From contig NC_067196.1 of NCBI RefSeq assembly GCF_000699445.3, positions 77,552,364 to 77,616,363 on the forward strand: DNA of 64,000 nucleotides. The letters run 5' to 3'. The DNA comes from Schistosoma haematobium. Its lineage: Eukaryota; Platyhelminthes; Trematoda; Strigeidida; Schistosomatidae. The notes under the pieces are model-generated. The model searched no databases and was not told the DNA's origin. It saw only the letters and a program-made list of their open reading frames with translations. A program made the position numbers and the translations under genes. Shown here in pieces: positions 48,165-59,519 of this stretch (position 1 is the first letter of the stretch; each line of letters starts with the position of its first letter).

Positions 48165-48365
48165 ACTTAACCTACTGGACCACTGAGCCGGCATCCAATG
48201 GTGTTAGTGTCTAACATCAACCAATCCACGAAATTGCGCGACCATCTTCCATTGTACTGAGGTAGATACCTGTCTCTACCCGACACGGATTGGCTCCACT
48301 GTTCACGGCTTCTCATCAGAACTCCGAGAATTTTCTCACGAAGCTAGTCACTAGTGAGCGCATGT
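48165..48365 (-). repeat. Hammerhead-SINE 5' part, minus strand
   Basis: Contains the reversed head (CACTGAGCCGGCATCCAATG) and the 5' leader up to CTAGTCACTAGTGAGC. The tRNA B box, hammerhead and tail are missing on this strand. Confidence 0.7.
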
Positions 48366-48378
48366 TAATTATCAGTAT

Positions 48379-48562
48379 AGGGGTTGTGCAGATTATTAAG
48401 TTTTCGATTGGGATCATTAACCGATTCATGTTAGAGCACCGTTAGATGCTGAGGAGTCCCACAATGATTCCACGTTTCCAACGGTGGTCTAACATCAACC
48501 GGTTTATGATCTCAATCAAAAACTTAATAATATTTACAACCCCTATAGTGATATCATTATTA
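48379..48562. repeat. Fold-back of type-2 SINE tail
   Basis: The outer 70 bp (48379-48450 and about 48485-48562) are inverted repeats of the type-2 SINE tail. The loop of about 35 bp holds the plus-strand hammerhead fragment GCTGAGGAGTCCCACAATGA. The result is a near-palindrome with the tails outward. Confidence 0.7.
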
Positions 48563-49248
48563 TCATTGGTAAACGAATATCTTTACATTACCCTACATGG
48601 TTATCTAAAGGGGAATACAAATTGATCAACAGCGCAGTTCTCGAACGCATGATCTATTCAGATCATATCCTACCACCTAAATCTTCGTTCGAAATCATTT
48701 ACAAAGTAAAAAGAACTAGCTCAAATGGTTTGATTCAGAAAATGTGCACAGCCAAGGCTATAGCAATGCACCGTTTCAAACGCGTACTCTGTGTGTAGAA
48801 ATGTCATGTTTAATCCCTTCTTCTCTCACGGTCTTATGACTCTTTTGAACTTTAGAAATTACAAATGATAATTATTACCTTTTTTCCTCCCTTATTAAGT
48901 AAGCAGTTATCTTGATCTTTTATTACATAGATTATTACCTTTACTTTCTTCCAAAACTACTACGTAATATAAGTTTTCAATGTCAATTGAATACTCCTCT
49001 ATTTTACTATAGACTTTTACACGTAAAAACTTTCTATAAATACGGTTGTGCAAACTTAAGAATGTCGTTGAAAAGAACATTTTCTTTGCTGAAACGTTTT
49101 CATTTTTCTTATTTTGTTATATTTCGTATAAACGTCAGCCTAAAAATATCTCCCTCTCTCTAATTATTTCATATGTCCGTATAATTTTATTTATAATTGT
49201 TCCTGATTTTTTGAGCATGTTACGAAAAGACTTAGAAAAAGAGAAAGA
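48563..49248. other. Probable decayed PLE interior
   Basis: It lies between PLE RT and C-terminal remnants, but no GIY-YIG motif can be read with confidence. The overlapping frames at 48912-49252 are rich in Phe, Leu and Tyr and look compositional. Confidence 0.35.
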
Positions 49249-49446
49249 ATGACTCTAAACGGCGCAATCACTAAACATCTTTTGGATACAGAACATCAAG
49301 TCCATACCTTGCAGTTTTTCAAGTTGACTAATAAATACCCAAACTCTAGTCTTCTGAAGTTTGCTGAAGCCATCGCTATCAGGCATCAAAGACCTGATTT
49401 ATGTGTTCAAAATGAGTTGGTTAATAATCTTTCCTTGCCTTGGTGA
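49249..49446 (+). pseudogene. Penelope-like element C-terminus
   Basis: The frame reads AITKHLLDTEHQV, then LLKFAEAIAIRHQRPDLCVQNELVNNLSLPW and stop. The same architecture, ILEHLIDCNHS...APTIHELKAELCVQKKYVLSPLTLPWP, closes the GIY-YIG protein at 61528-61869. The H-L-x-D-x-x-H and LPW end pattern support a Penelope-like protein C-terminus. It is separated from the upstream RT remnant by SINE insertions. Confidence 0.7.
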
Positions 49447-50687
49447 CAAATATTCCTTCGTTATATCTTAAAACATTTTTTTTAAAAACCCTTTCTTGCA
49501 ATTATTACATCATTGTGTTTTTATTTCGACTATCTTCCAGATTAGTGATCTTATTTTATTAAATGAGCTTTACTCATTTAATTCATATCACCGTTTACTT
49601 ATTATGCAATCACTTGTTTTTGGTCGTTTGGACTGTTGTCATAATGTTGTAGAAGGCATATATTTACAATATTCAGTTTAGTAGATTTATTTACACCCTT
49701 GCTATACTATACTAATATGTCTTCAACATAACTTCCAACTAAACCCTTTCATACAAGTAATTTAAACCCATTTCGTGATTATGTTTTAAATATCCTAGGT
49801 TGTAAACAGATGACGAGAACCAACGAAATAAAATGAATTTATACTTTTCTGCTAGAATCTTTGTTCTCGCTCTTTTCAAAATGATAAAGGGAACTATGTG
49901 CATGAAATTGTTCCTGGCATCGCTTCATTTCATCTAACCCCTCTATTAACTTTAATTATTGTAATAAAAACATTTGAATTATCTTACTCCATTCAATCCG
50001 TTGCTAACTTATTAATCTTACAAGGCTTTCTATTTGCATATACAATCTTTCCTTGAATTACACATTCTAGTATTATAATATTATCATATTTATTCATTGT
50101 TCATATATCTTCATGGAACTATATGTCTAATTGTAAAAAGAACTAACTCATTGTTCAAATTGTCTTTTTAAATACATAAGCATTAAGGTATTGGTTCTTC
50201 CGAAATTTCATCCATAATATTTTTGGCAAAATTTCCTATTCTATTTCATTTGATTTATATTTGCTAAAAATTGACCTTTCTGACTTCATGAATAAGGACA
50301 TAGATAAAATTTATTAGATAACTGATCTTCTAATGAGGATAACAGAAATGAGGAAAAATTCTACTCATATGATTATACCCAAATAATGAAATACTTAAAG
50401 AGGATTTAAAATTTAGTGTGACAATTTATATTCCTTTCTGACATTTACCATTTTTAACTGGTTATTGTGATATATGATAATCTTTACCATTTTCATGTTT
50501 CATTGATCCACCAGTTTATCTTCAATCAATAAATATTATATATTTTGGTCAACAGTGAATACAGAGTTTTTAATTCACACATGTGGGGTGAAATTTAAAA
50601 GGGATAAGACCAAATGAAAACAGATGACAAATTCTCATTTCATTCGGTCACAAAATGTATAGTTGAAATAGGTCATAGGTCTGATTT
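49447..50687. other. PLE 3' flank and AT-rich DNA
   Basis: 49940-50140 resembles 61975-62130 (shared TTAATTATTGTAATAAAAACATTT-like order), which fits a PLE 3' UTR. Beyond that nothing is recognised. Confidence 0.4.
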
Positions 50688-50830
50688 TAACTCCGCCTTG
50701 AGCTCCTCTAGGGCTACTACCGGTCTCAAGCCCGGATAAAAGAGAAGGGTTGGACATGGGGTTAGCAACCCCTTACCGTAGAAAACTAACTCACTAAAAA
50801 TACGCTAGCCAGAAAAAAATGATTCAAACC
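50688..50830 (+). repeat. Solo SR2 5' module, plus strand
   Basis: About 140 bp matching the start of the SR2 copy at 55798-55930: the GCTCCTCTAGGGCTACTACC hairpin, CATGGGGTTAGCAACCCC hairpin, GTAGAAAACTAACTC and the CCAGAAAAAAATGATTCAAA end. No SR2 3' end follows. Compare 40088-40228. Confidence 0.7.
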
Positions 50831-52819
50831 TGGTCTTAAATTAGCTCTTGTCATACGAAATTTTGAATATTCCCATGTGTGATCAAAAGTAGTTTGTACG
50901 TACACTGGATCAACCTTGATAATAGTGAATTATTATCCAGAATGGTGTGATTCACATTGTTTCTCCCAATTATCGTTATTTTTCGTATTTACTAATTTGC
51001 CCAGTTTGGCCTTGATTTTCAAATATGCATGTCTTGATGTGTGAATGTGTGATGAGATTGCTCGAAATATATGCTCATATATAGCATAGTTCTGACAAAG
51101 TTCTTGTTCGCATTGTATTATATGACTTTTCTTTACTTAATAAATGTATTTGGTCAGTTTCATCAAGGTCATAGTGTTATGAAAGATCTGGTACTTCTTA
51201 CAAACTTATTGCCCAGAATTTAACTCGAATAGATCAGTAGTAATGTTAATAACCATCACATCTGATGACAGAGAGTCGAATCCCTTTGGAGAAGTCATTT
51301 TCATCCGAACGTCAAATACCCAGACTAGCACAAAATCTAATCATTCTGTTAATAAATACTTGTATCTTGTCGATGATGGCTTTCGTAGTTAAAGTATTTA
51401 ACAAAATTTAAACTCATGCTTAAATAAATTAATTAATTACATGTGTAATCACGTTATCCACAACCTCCTGTAGTGTTCGGTTATTATGTTCAGCTCATAT
51501 ACCTTATTCTAGCTTTCGGACAGCCCATTCTATTCATTCTACTTGAGTCATATTTTGACCTTGTTAGTTGCTCGCTTATCAACCTTGACTGTTTTTATAT
51601 GAGAGCATATATGTGTGTACATTACTTATCCTATTCATCACATGTCTGTAACTTATTTTTGTGTGATTGTAAATATCGATTAACTCTTGACTAATTGGAG
51701 TCTTATCAATAGTTCAACATTGGAAATAGGTCAAACGTGGATAAATAGACGTAAAATAATCATCACAAAACATTGAAATCATTACGTAAGAAGAAATGTG
51801 TAAATAATTAGATAGTTATCATATCAGTACATCTGTCATCCTACTATCAACTTGTACTTTTACATATTATATGCAGTGACGTTTAATATTTTTGTATAAA
51901 TATTCATGTATATTAGAGTGAAGCCAGATGACGATCTAATTGAAAACAATTGTTCGCTTATATGTGTTGTTCTAATTTTCACAATCTTGAATAAGTAATT
52001 TACACTGTATATTGGCATAGAGTAATAATAACTCACTGATGACATACATGTTAACATGATATTTTAATGATTCAATTAAAATGAACAGCTCAAAGCAATA
52101 GATTAGTGACTTATCAACTGTTTACATATCACAATAAACGCTTCTGATTTAAATATATTGTGATCAGTTGAATAGTGAATGTATTTTAGAGGCTCTGTAT
52201 CTGACTCCATTTGGATCGTTTCTGATTGCTATCAAATAATTCTTGTCGAAATATACATCCTGACAGTTCTCGTACATAATCATCAACTTGCGTTAGTGTA
52301 TAACGGAATTAGCTAACTTGAATACAAAAATGGATTTTGAATACGTATATTTCATACAATCGGTGGTCCAGACAGGCAGTCAAAGAAATGAAGCAAAGTA
52401 AGATGATGCGCGATGGAAAGGCACGTGAGCCAACTCGATTTAAGCAAGCGTTAATCGATATTTATAGTCAAACAAAGATAAGTTACACTTTGATGAAAAG
52501 CTTATATCCTATCACGAGGTTAGGCACTACAAAATTCAACCAAAGTCATTCCTCCGGTTAAAAGTGAAACATCGATCTAAAGGAAGTAAACTGAAAATTG
52601 AGAAGAAAAATTCACTTGTATGTTGTACTTGGATTATTGCTTATTATTTCATTGCATTTTTATCTTAGAAACTATGGTGATTAACATTTTATTAGGTCTG
52701 AAACTGGGTCTTTGGTAGTAAAAGAAAATTAGACTTTTGCCTCGTTAACAGTTAATTCAAGTTCAGAAGTATATTCATCTTATTGAATTTCGCAAAATAT
52801 CCTTATCCATAGCACTGGA
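50831..52819. other. AT-rich DNA with one small SR2 scrap
   Basis: 51345-51395 matches SR2 in minus orientation (TTAATAAATACTTGTATCTT and GATGATGGCTTTCGTAGTT, as at 16609-16655). The frames at 51473-51694 and 52337-52561 have no recognisable domain. Nothing else is supported. Confidence 0.4.
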
Positions 52820-52915
52820 CGTTAAATAACAGAGATCGATAGTGGCTAGCAATGGAATTCAGGACGCACGTTTCGTCCTATTTGGGACTCGACAGCTCTG
52901 TGTACCAGCATACAA
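52820..52915 (-). repeat. Sm-alpha hammerhead fragment, minus strand
   Basis: On the minus strand: GGTACACAGAG, core CTGTCGA (canonical CTGATGA has A at the fourth base), stem II GTCC/GGAC with loop, GACGAAAC, and GTGCGTCC at the cleavage region. Stem II and GAAA are perfect, but the core substitution should abolish cleavage. Confidence 0.75.
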
Positions 52916-53590
52916 GTATACAATGTCAAGTGAGCTAGCTAACAGAGTTCATAATTAGAAATCGCAATACATATGCGTATATTCTTTATATTCCACTGAA
53001 CCACAGTATTATACGTTATTCAAGAAAAGTCACCTTCAATCTTTCATGGTTCCTCTCTCTTCGTCTATGGAAAATACGATAAGCTGATACATTACATCAT
53101 TATTTATTTGTTATTGTCTGGATAACACTGTAGTATATTTTCAAAAATACCTGCTAATGACAAATCCAAACATACTTCTATATTTTATCTAATTACTCTC
53201 CCTTAAGTATACACATAACATACACTGGCCAAATATGTCTTAGAAAACAATTCCCATTAAGTGATAACAGGTTGAACTGATAATCTGCCCACATGAACAT
53301 AACTACCATATGTAACTAAAAACAGTATGTTACATAATTGAATATTAAATGGTATTTTAATAAAAAACCTAACATCATTTTGTTTTTTTATTGGGAACGA
53401 CTATTAAAATATGAGAGATGGAAAGTCACTAAGTAGCTATTTTACTCGTTCATACACCAGTTGAAATAAAGACTTTTCCAAAGTCTGATTTACCGTCTGG
53501 ATGATTTCTCATGAAGTAAATCTGGGTAAATCGCCTGAACAAATTATGGTAGAAAGACATATAAATATATTATAATAGAGAGCTTAAATT
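52916..53590. other. AT-rich DNA, nothing recognised
   Basis: No supported feature. Confidence 0.4.
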
Positions 53591-53655
53591 ATGAGGTCTT
53601 CTAAGGATGCTGTGGGCAAAGACGACCGAGATGAAACAGCTATATTGCTAAAATG
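53591..53655 (+). other. Weak candidate first exon
   Basis: The ATG at 53591 opens MRSSKDAVGKDDRDETAILLK, and the segment ends at a good donor ATG|GTAAGC (53656). The local composition is less AT-rich than the flanks. Joining to the acceptors near 53742 or 53827 runs into a stop within a few codons, so the gene structure is not resolved. It may be chance. Confidence 0.18.
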
Positions 53656-54881
53656 GTAAGCATTTTAAAAGGAAGTAGAGTAAAGAAACCTATATTTTTC
53701 AAACGATATTTATGACCTAATTTTGCCTATTTATTGAAACAGGTTCCGAAATGTGAAATAAAAATTTTATGAACGTTAGTTAAGCAATAATATTTGAATT
53801 TATACTAAGATAATTTAATATGTATAGGAACACTCTATGACATTCTGGTGACTTACCCGTCACATAAATCACTATGGAAAAAGACGGGCCATGATCCACT
53901 ATTATATCAGGCTGCTGGAATAGTAAACAGAACACTGCGAAAAAAAGCTCAAATTGTTTTCATCCACTCTTTGGTTACACACTTTTCACCAAGAGTCCGA
54001 GAGAGAAACCAATTTCAAGACTCTAAATATTAGAACATTTGGAAGTGATTAACAGAAATCCGAAGGTAGGTAGTTTTGAATAGTTTGTACCAGAATAGTT
54101 TAAGTATTTTGGTTTGTTTTTAACAGTGAAATTGATTCAGATATAACCTTCAGATTATATATATTTTTGTCAGAAATGTTTTAATCAGTGAGTGATTTAT
54201 TTGATAAGAATTACTACAGAAGATTCATATCGATCGACAATCCGTCTACAGTTATCGACGCTTGATTGGAGCTTGCGATTAGTGATCAATAATATACTTA
54301 CTTTGTTCGTATTTTTGACATGGATAAATAAAATAATTTTTTAAATGGTAATAAGATGCATGCACAATGAATTATAACGATGATCTTACTTCTTAACATG
54401 AATGGTGCATTTGGATCCGCCGACAGATCTATTTTATTGATACACTTATATTCAATCTGTATATTTTTATATATCTTGAGCTTTATTTGTTAGTATTCTG
54501 TATAGTAAATGTGCGTAGATACTCATTTGTTCCAAGTTTACTGAGGTATATGATTGATTTATATAAGACGCACTTTGAAGAAACAAGTAGAGAAATAACG
54601 AAATGAAAATAGAAAACCCTCTCTATAAATTTAGACAATACCAGCAAATGGATTATCGAATAAATTTTCAAATACACTTGGGGTGAAAATGTATTAATTT
54701 GTTCTTATTATGCCGTGCTTCTAACACAAAAAACAATGGAATGTTATCATAGTTGTCAATTGTCCTAATGAATATCAGTCTTTTAAACAGAAATTCATGT
54801 TTTATTGAGAGGTGTAAACTAATTTAATCCACTATATTTTAATCATTCCTTTTCGCACACACCAAAGTAATTTTATTAGTT
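53656..54881. other. AT-rich DNA, no resolved gene
   Basis: A 61-codon frame at 53848-54033 is preceded by an AG and followed by a possible donor (GTAGGT at 54066). It contains its own stop, and no family is recognised. Confidence 0.3.
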
Positions 54882-55045
54882 GAATCCATGAGTTGATTTA
54901 AGATAGAATAACATTGAAAACCTAGAAGAACTGGACGGCCGTTTCGTTCTAGTATGGGACTCCTCAGAAGTGCGCATCTACGATCCTAAACGTGGGACTC
55001 GAAAGTAGGACCTGTCTCGCGCGCCAGCACTTAACCTCAAGGTCA
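54882..55045 (-). repeat. Hammerhead-SINE, minus strand
   Basis: On the minus strand the hammerhead (about 54930-54980) keeps CTGAGGA, GAAA and the GTC cleavage site, with mismatches in stem I and stem II (GTCC/GAAC). It is truncated within the tRNA-like head near 55045. Confidence 0.75.
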
Positions 55046-55184
55046 TGAATCCAAACACTAAGATTATTGAAATCCCCATAAATTCCCATTCTGACATCAA
55101 AATAACCAAAATAACAATTATTCAACAAAAACTCATCAAGTATATGTATTCTTCGATTTTGCAGACAAATAATGGTAGAGAGTT

Positions 55185-55290
55185 ACGTATCAAACCTGAA
55201 TGCATAGTTAGGTTTTGTAGTGCACATTTCGGAAGAATCACAGAACTAAGAGAGTACAGTTGTTCAGTGCTTCCTGATTTTCAGTGATTA
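55185..55290 (+). repeat. Decayed SINE fragment, plus strand
   Basis: Includes AGTGCACATTTCGGAAGAAT and CAGTGCTTCCTGATTTTCAG in the order of hammerhead and 3' region. Weak similarity only; the intervening hammerhead core is lost. Confidence 0.4.
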
Positions 55291-55514
55291 ATTATTTGAA
55301 TTAATTTTATGATAATACCTAACATTAAATTAAAATATTTATGATTCTGAAAATACATTGTACTGTTAATAATTAACTAATTACAACTTGTCTAAAAATA
55401 CTGAAACTAATAACGAAATGATTGAACAAATAGCCAGATAAGAAATATTATTTAACATTTGATGTTATCAATAAAAATAATATATTTGTAATATCGTAAT
55501 GGGTAAAATCGTAC
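55291..55514. other. AT-rich DNA, nothing recognised
   Basis: No supported feature. Confidence 0.4.
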
Positions 55515-55635
55515 AAGGCGTGCTCGTGGATGTGCACTGCTGAAGAGTCCCTGAAAATAAGACGAAACGGCCGTCCAACGCTTCCAGGTTTCCATGGTGG
55601 TCTAGCTTCGATGGAATTATGATACCAACTATAGC
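55515..55635 (+). repeat. Hammerhead-SINE with near-intact ribozyme
   Basis: The tRNA-like head is missing. The hammerhead at 55534-55581 has core CTGAAGA (fits CUGANGA), stem II GTC/GAC, GAAA (55564-55567) and cleavage triplet GTC (55573-55575). Stem I has two internal mismatches (GCACTG against CAACGC). The 3' region follows to about 55635. Confidence 0.75.
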
Positions 55636-55797
55636 AAAATTAAGTTTTTCAAATATTCTAAGGTTTCGTCACTCAATCTAGGCCACTTCTTAAAAAAATA
55701 AATGTTATAGCTCAAACAAAAACAGTTAGAAGAGTTCATTAAATACATGTAGAGTTCAGACAGAAGAAGTAAATTATATTCTATCAATATCGTATAA

Positions 55798-56935
55798 CTA
55801 CGCCTGTAGCTCTTCTAGAGTTATTCCCGGTCCCAAGCACGGGTAAACGACGAGGGTTGGGCATAGGAACAGCGAACCCATCCCGTAGAAAACTAACTCG
55901 CTAAAAACGCTAATCAGAAAGTATTATTCAAACCTTTTAAACTCTGCCCTGGTAGTTAGGTCTTCATTTAGAAGAACTATGACGCCTCATGGTGAAAGCC
56001 GAGTTCCTTCGGAAGCCACGAGGCCGATACCTCTTCTAACAACCGGAGCAACAATTTTTATAGGTACATGGAACGTCCGAACAATGTGGGAGACCGGGAA
56101 GACCAGTCAAATAGCAACGAAAATAAGGAGATACAACTTGGCAATACTGGGAATCAGCGAAACCCATTGGACCCAAGCTGGACAGAAAAAGTTAAATACG
56201 GAAGAGATGCTGCTATACTCCGGCCACGAAGAGGAAAATGCTCCACACACTCAGGGAGTTGTTCTAATGCTGTCCAAAACTGAAGCTAAAAAAGAACTGG
56301 ACAACTGGGCAAACAGCACTACAAAGGTTCAATACAGTCTTCCTTCGAGATACGGACAAACTCAATGAATTGAAGATAGCTCTCAACAACAGGTTCCAAG
56401 CCTTACAAGATCTACTGAAGGAAGAAGAAACTAGTATGGAGGACAACTGGAAAGGCATCAAGGAAGCATTAACTTCAACGTGTCAAGAGGTTCTGGGCCT
56501 AAAGTAATACCATCATAAGGAATGGAGAACTACTACAACCATCATCAAACATGTACAAGTATCTATAAATAGTTGTCTACGCAGGATGCTCAACATCCAT
56601 TGGCCGGATACTATCAGCAACAGCCTCCTCTGGGAGGGAACAAACCAGCTTCCAGCTAAAGAGGAAATTAGGAAAAGACGATGGAAATGAATAAGACATA
56701 CATTACGCAAATCATCAATTTGCATCATGAGACAAGCCCTAACTTGGAATCCTGAATGGAAACGGAAAAGTGGAAGGCCAAAGAACACATTACGTCGAGA
56801 AATCAAGGCAGATATGAAAAGGATGAATAACAACCGGAAGGAGCTGGAAAGAATTGCTTTGGACAGAGTTGGATGGAGAATGCTGGTGAGCGGCCTATGC
56901 TCCTTCACGAGGAGTAACAGGCCTAAGTAAATATC
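55798..56935 (+). mobile_element. Internally deleted SR2 derivative
   Basis: In order: the 5' module (55798-55930), the N-terminal third of the endonuclease (55979-about 56280), a piece of the linker before the RT (about 56281-56522), and the C-terminal 400 bp with the 3' end (56523-56935, closing in GTAACAGGCCTAAGTAAA). Two deletions remove most of the endonuclease and the whole RT. The second junction has the microhomology TGG. It keeps both element ends, so it could have been moved in trans, as a non-autonomous derivative. Confidence 0.8.
55979..56368 (+). pseudogene. SR2 AP-type endonuclease, truncated
   Basis: The 129-codon frame opens with MTPHGESRVPSEATRP and enters the apurinic-type endonuclease fold: GTWNVRT (catalytic-site Asn32) and ISETHW (metal-binding Glu61), then LLYSGHEEE. 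Around residue 100 the sequence jumps to linker sequence and the frame ends early. Full endonucleases of this type need a further 100-plus residues, including the SDH-type motif, so this protein would be inactive. In intact SR2 this domain nicks the target DNA. Confidence 0.8.
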
Positions 56936-56964
56936 GTACCATAAAATTGAATAAAATTTAATAC

Positions 56965-57435
56965 TTTTATAGCAGCTCACATACAATTGAGTTTGTTCAT
57001 ATTTAATTTGGTTAAGCCCTTTCGTTAACTTATTTAACGGACTGAGTCATTCGTTCAGTGACAACTTATCTATATCATTGTACCTTCATTCTTGTTGTAC
57101 TTGTATGAATATGTATTCTTGAGCATTGCTTACTGCCTACATATATATTCATTCTGCTAGCTTTAATGTTAGTCACTTAATTGATTCGATTATTCACTCA
57201 TTTTCCTATGTATATTTATGTACATCTTAATCCTATAAATTTTGACTCGCATACTCGCTCGCTTGCTTGCTTTTCAACATTAACTTTTCATTCTTGTTTC
57301 GCGTATCTGTGGTTTTGGTGATCTGTGCGTCGTGCAATAATAAACGCGATCAACATTTCGTACTCGTCTTATGATTTATACACGGTTGGAGACATTATCT
57401 AATAACGGTTATTAAGACGAGCTGTTTATGAAAAT
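56965..57435 (+). repeat. LTR-like dispersed repeat, family 2, copy 3
   Basis: A more distant copy of the family at 22655 and 29790: TATAGCAGCTCAC start, the CTCGCTCGCTTGC stretch, CAATAATAAACGCG and a TCTAATAACGGTTATTAAGA right end. About 60-65% identical by eye. Confidence 0.5.
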
Positions 57436-57583
57436 TAAGGATTATATCGAATACCAACCAGTAGAATTTTCTCTAATTACCTCATTTTTCAAAATGATCA
57501 CCGAAATTGATATATGTAAGTATTTTGTTCGCTAGATGTTATTATAGAAAGTAAAACATGAATACATTAGCACTGATTTCGAT

Positions 57584-57587
<4 letters not shown>

Positions 57588-57623
<36 letters not shown>
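57588..57623. repeat. (TA)n microsatellite
   Basis: Eighteen TA units in a row. Confidence 0.97.
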
Positions 57624-57627
<4 letters not shown>

Positions 57628-58059
57628 AATCAACAGTAGCCTGGTAACATTTCCGTAAAAGTTTCAATGTTCTATAGGTTACATAATCATATAACTACCA
57701 ATTATAACCAAGAATATTACATTAGTTATGGCATATATTTCAATGTACCCTTATATACTAACCAATAAACACAGTCATATTTGAAGAAACTTTCTCATTC
57801 ATATCAACCTGGACAATCATTATCAACATTTTTATGCGATTATTTTGTCGTAGTTTAGAATTAATTAAAATTGTTTTGGTTAATAAAATAAAAGTATCTG
57901 AGAAAGTTTTTTTGTTTCTATATAAAAATAGTGACAATCATTGTAAATGATGGTCATTGAAACAACCTTAAAATGTAACTGTTCTTTACAGTAAGGAAAT
58001 ATTAGAAAAATCATCAGTCATGCAGATATAAAATTTAAACAATGAAATTAGATTTCACT
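57624..58059. other. AT-rich DNA, nothing recognised
   Basis: No supported feature. Confidence 0.4.
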
Positions 58060-58189
58060 GGTTGAAATCATGAGTCAATTGAAGCTAGACCACCATGGAA
58101 AACCTGGAAGCACTGGACGGCCACTACGTCCTAGTATGGGAATCCTCAGCAGTGCGCATCCATATATATATATATATATATATATATAT
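58060..58189 (-). repeat. Hammerhead-SINE ending in (TA)n
   Basis: Minus-strand copy from the tail to just past the hammerhead. The core CTGAGGA is kept, but GAAA reads GTAG. Exactly upstream of the ribozyme (right side) the sequence passes into a (TA)14 run at 58162-58189, so the tRNA-like head is replaced by a microsatellite. Confidence 0.8.
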
Positions 58190-59297
58190 GGTTAAAATGG
58201 GGTTTTTTTATCTCCCTAATTCATCGAACAGCTCCTTCCATCTTACCAATGAAGATAATCTTCATAATAAATAATAATAATAACATGTTCAATTCAATGT
58301 GGTATAGTAAACAAACGTAAAATACTTTCTGTACACACAGACTATTGAAAAACAAACAAATAAACATTTCAAATACATAACAACAATTCATTTTATTTAC
58401 TTGTTGTTGCTTGCTTTTTCGCTTGTAAATATACTAAAAATAAATAGAGAAATTTAAGATAAACATAATTCTTTCCCTTGAACTAAAGGAATTCTTCAAG
58501 TAGATTTAACAAGAGGATGTATGTAATGAAAATTTATTGAACAAAATAAATTGATAGTTATATTTGATATAAGACATTAATTGACAGAAAAAAATAAGAG
58601 AAATTTTACATAAAAGTGTAGATCAACTGTTCGTATGAAAACATACATCTAAGCTCTACTATTTAGAATTACTGCTTCCCGTAAATTGCAAAATTATCTA
58701 TCTATCTATATACATATATATATATATATATATAATCTAGTTTCATATTCAATGAAAGACTTGATCTGAGATTCTAATGATTGAAATGTCAACCAATCTT
58801 CTATTTCAGTTTATTCTGAGTTTTTATGTTAACAAGATGGAATCAAAGTAAATACACTTCATCGTATTAGTATAATTTTTTAACAAATAGAATGAAATTT
58901 AGGATACAAGTTTAACGAAAATTAGTCTATCAACATTGTTTTGAATAAACTATAGAAATATTATAATCAACAGGAAATGTGTATTTTTTCCTTTTTTTCA
59001 AATAAACAAAGATTCAATGTTTAGTCTTTAAGTTTAATATCATCATTGTACATTGAAATCGACTGTATATATTTAAATTACTATTATTTTCATTATGAAT
59101 ATTATTTTTGTATTTATCTTATGTCATATGTACTCATGTTATTCAAACAGACGAAGAGAGTTTCTATAAAATGTTGTATAGACAGGTTAACAACTTGTTT
59201 ATTGAATTCATATATCTAGATTATCATTGTTGTTATTACTATCAGTATAGTGTACTTGAGACATTTTTAAAATCAATATAAAAATACAAAGTAATTG
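58190..59297. other. AT-rich DNA, nothing recognised
   Basis: Contains another short TCTA/TA microsatellite at about 58696-58733. No gene. Confidence 0.45.
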
Positions 59298-59485
59298 GAT
59301 TGGTTGAAGTTAGACATTACCACCGTTGGATGCCGGCCGGCTCAGTGGTCTAATGATTAAGCTCTCGCGGGGCGGGATCGTGAAGGCGCACTGCTGAGAA
59401 GTCCTACACTAGGACGTAATGGCCGTCCAGTGCTTCCGGGTTTTGTATGATGATCTAGCTTCAATTGACTCATGAATTCAACTAT
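59298..59485 (+). repeat. Hammerhead-SINE lacking its B box
   Basis: Starts in the leader end (GGTTGAAGTTAGACATTACC), has the GCCGGCCGGCTCAGTGGTCT head, then jumps from the A box directly to GCGGGGCGGGATCGTG, removing the B-box part. Hammerhead core is CTGAGAA and GAAA reads GTAA. The 3' region ends near 59485 without the type-1 tail. Confidence 0.8.
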
Positions 59486-59519
59486 AAAACTACAATGTAA
59501 TGTGTTTAATATGGAAGCT

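Noticed and set aside
52337..52561. 74-codon basic ORF
   Set aside because: No family recognised and no splice or promoter context; left as unassigned DNA.
55798..55930. HDV-like ribozyme in the SR2 5' module
   Set aside because: Some RTE/R2 elements carry one and the module has hairpins, but I could not fit the double-pseudoknot pattern to this sequence.
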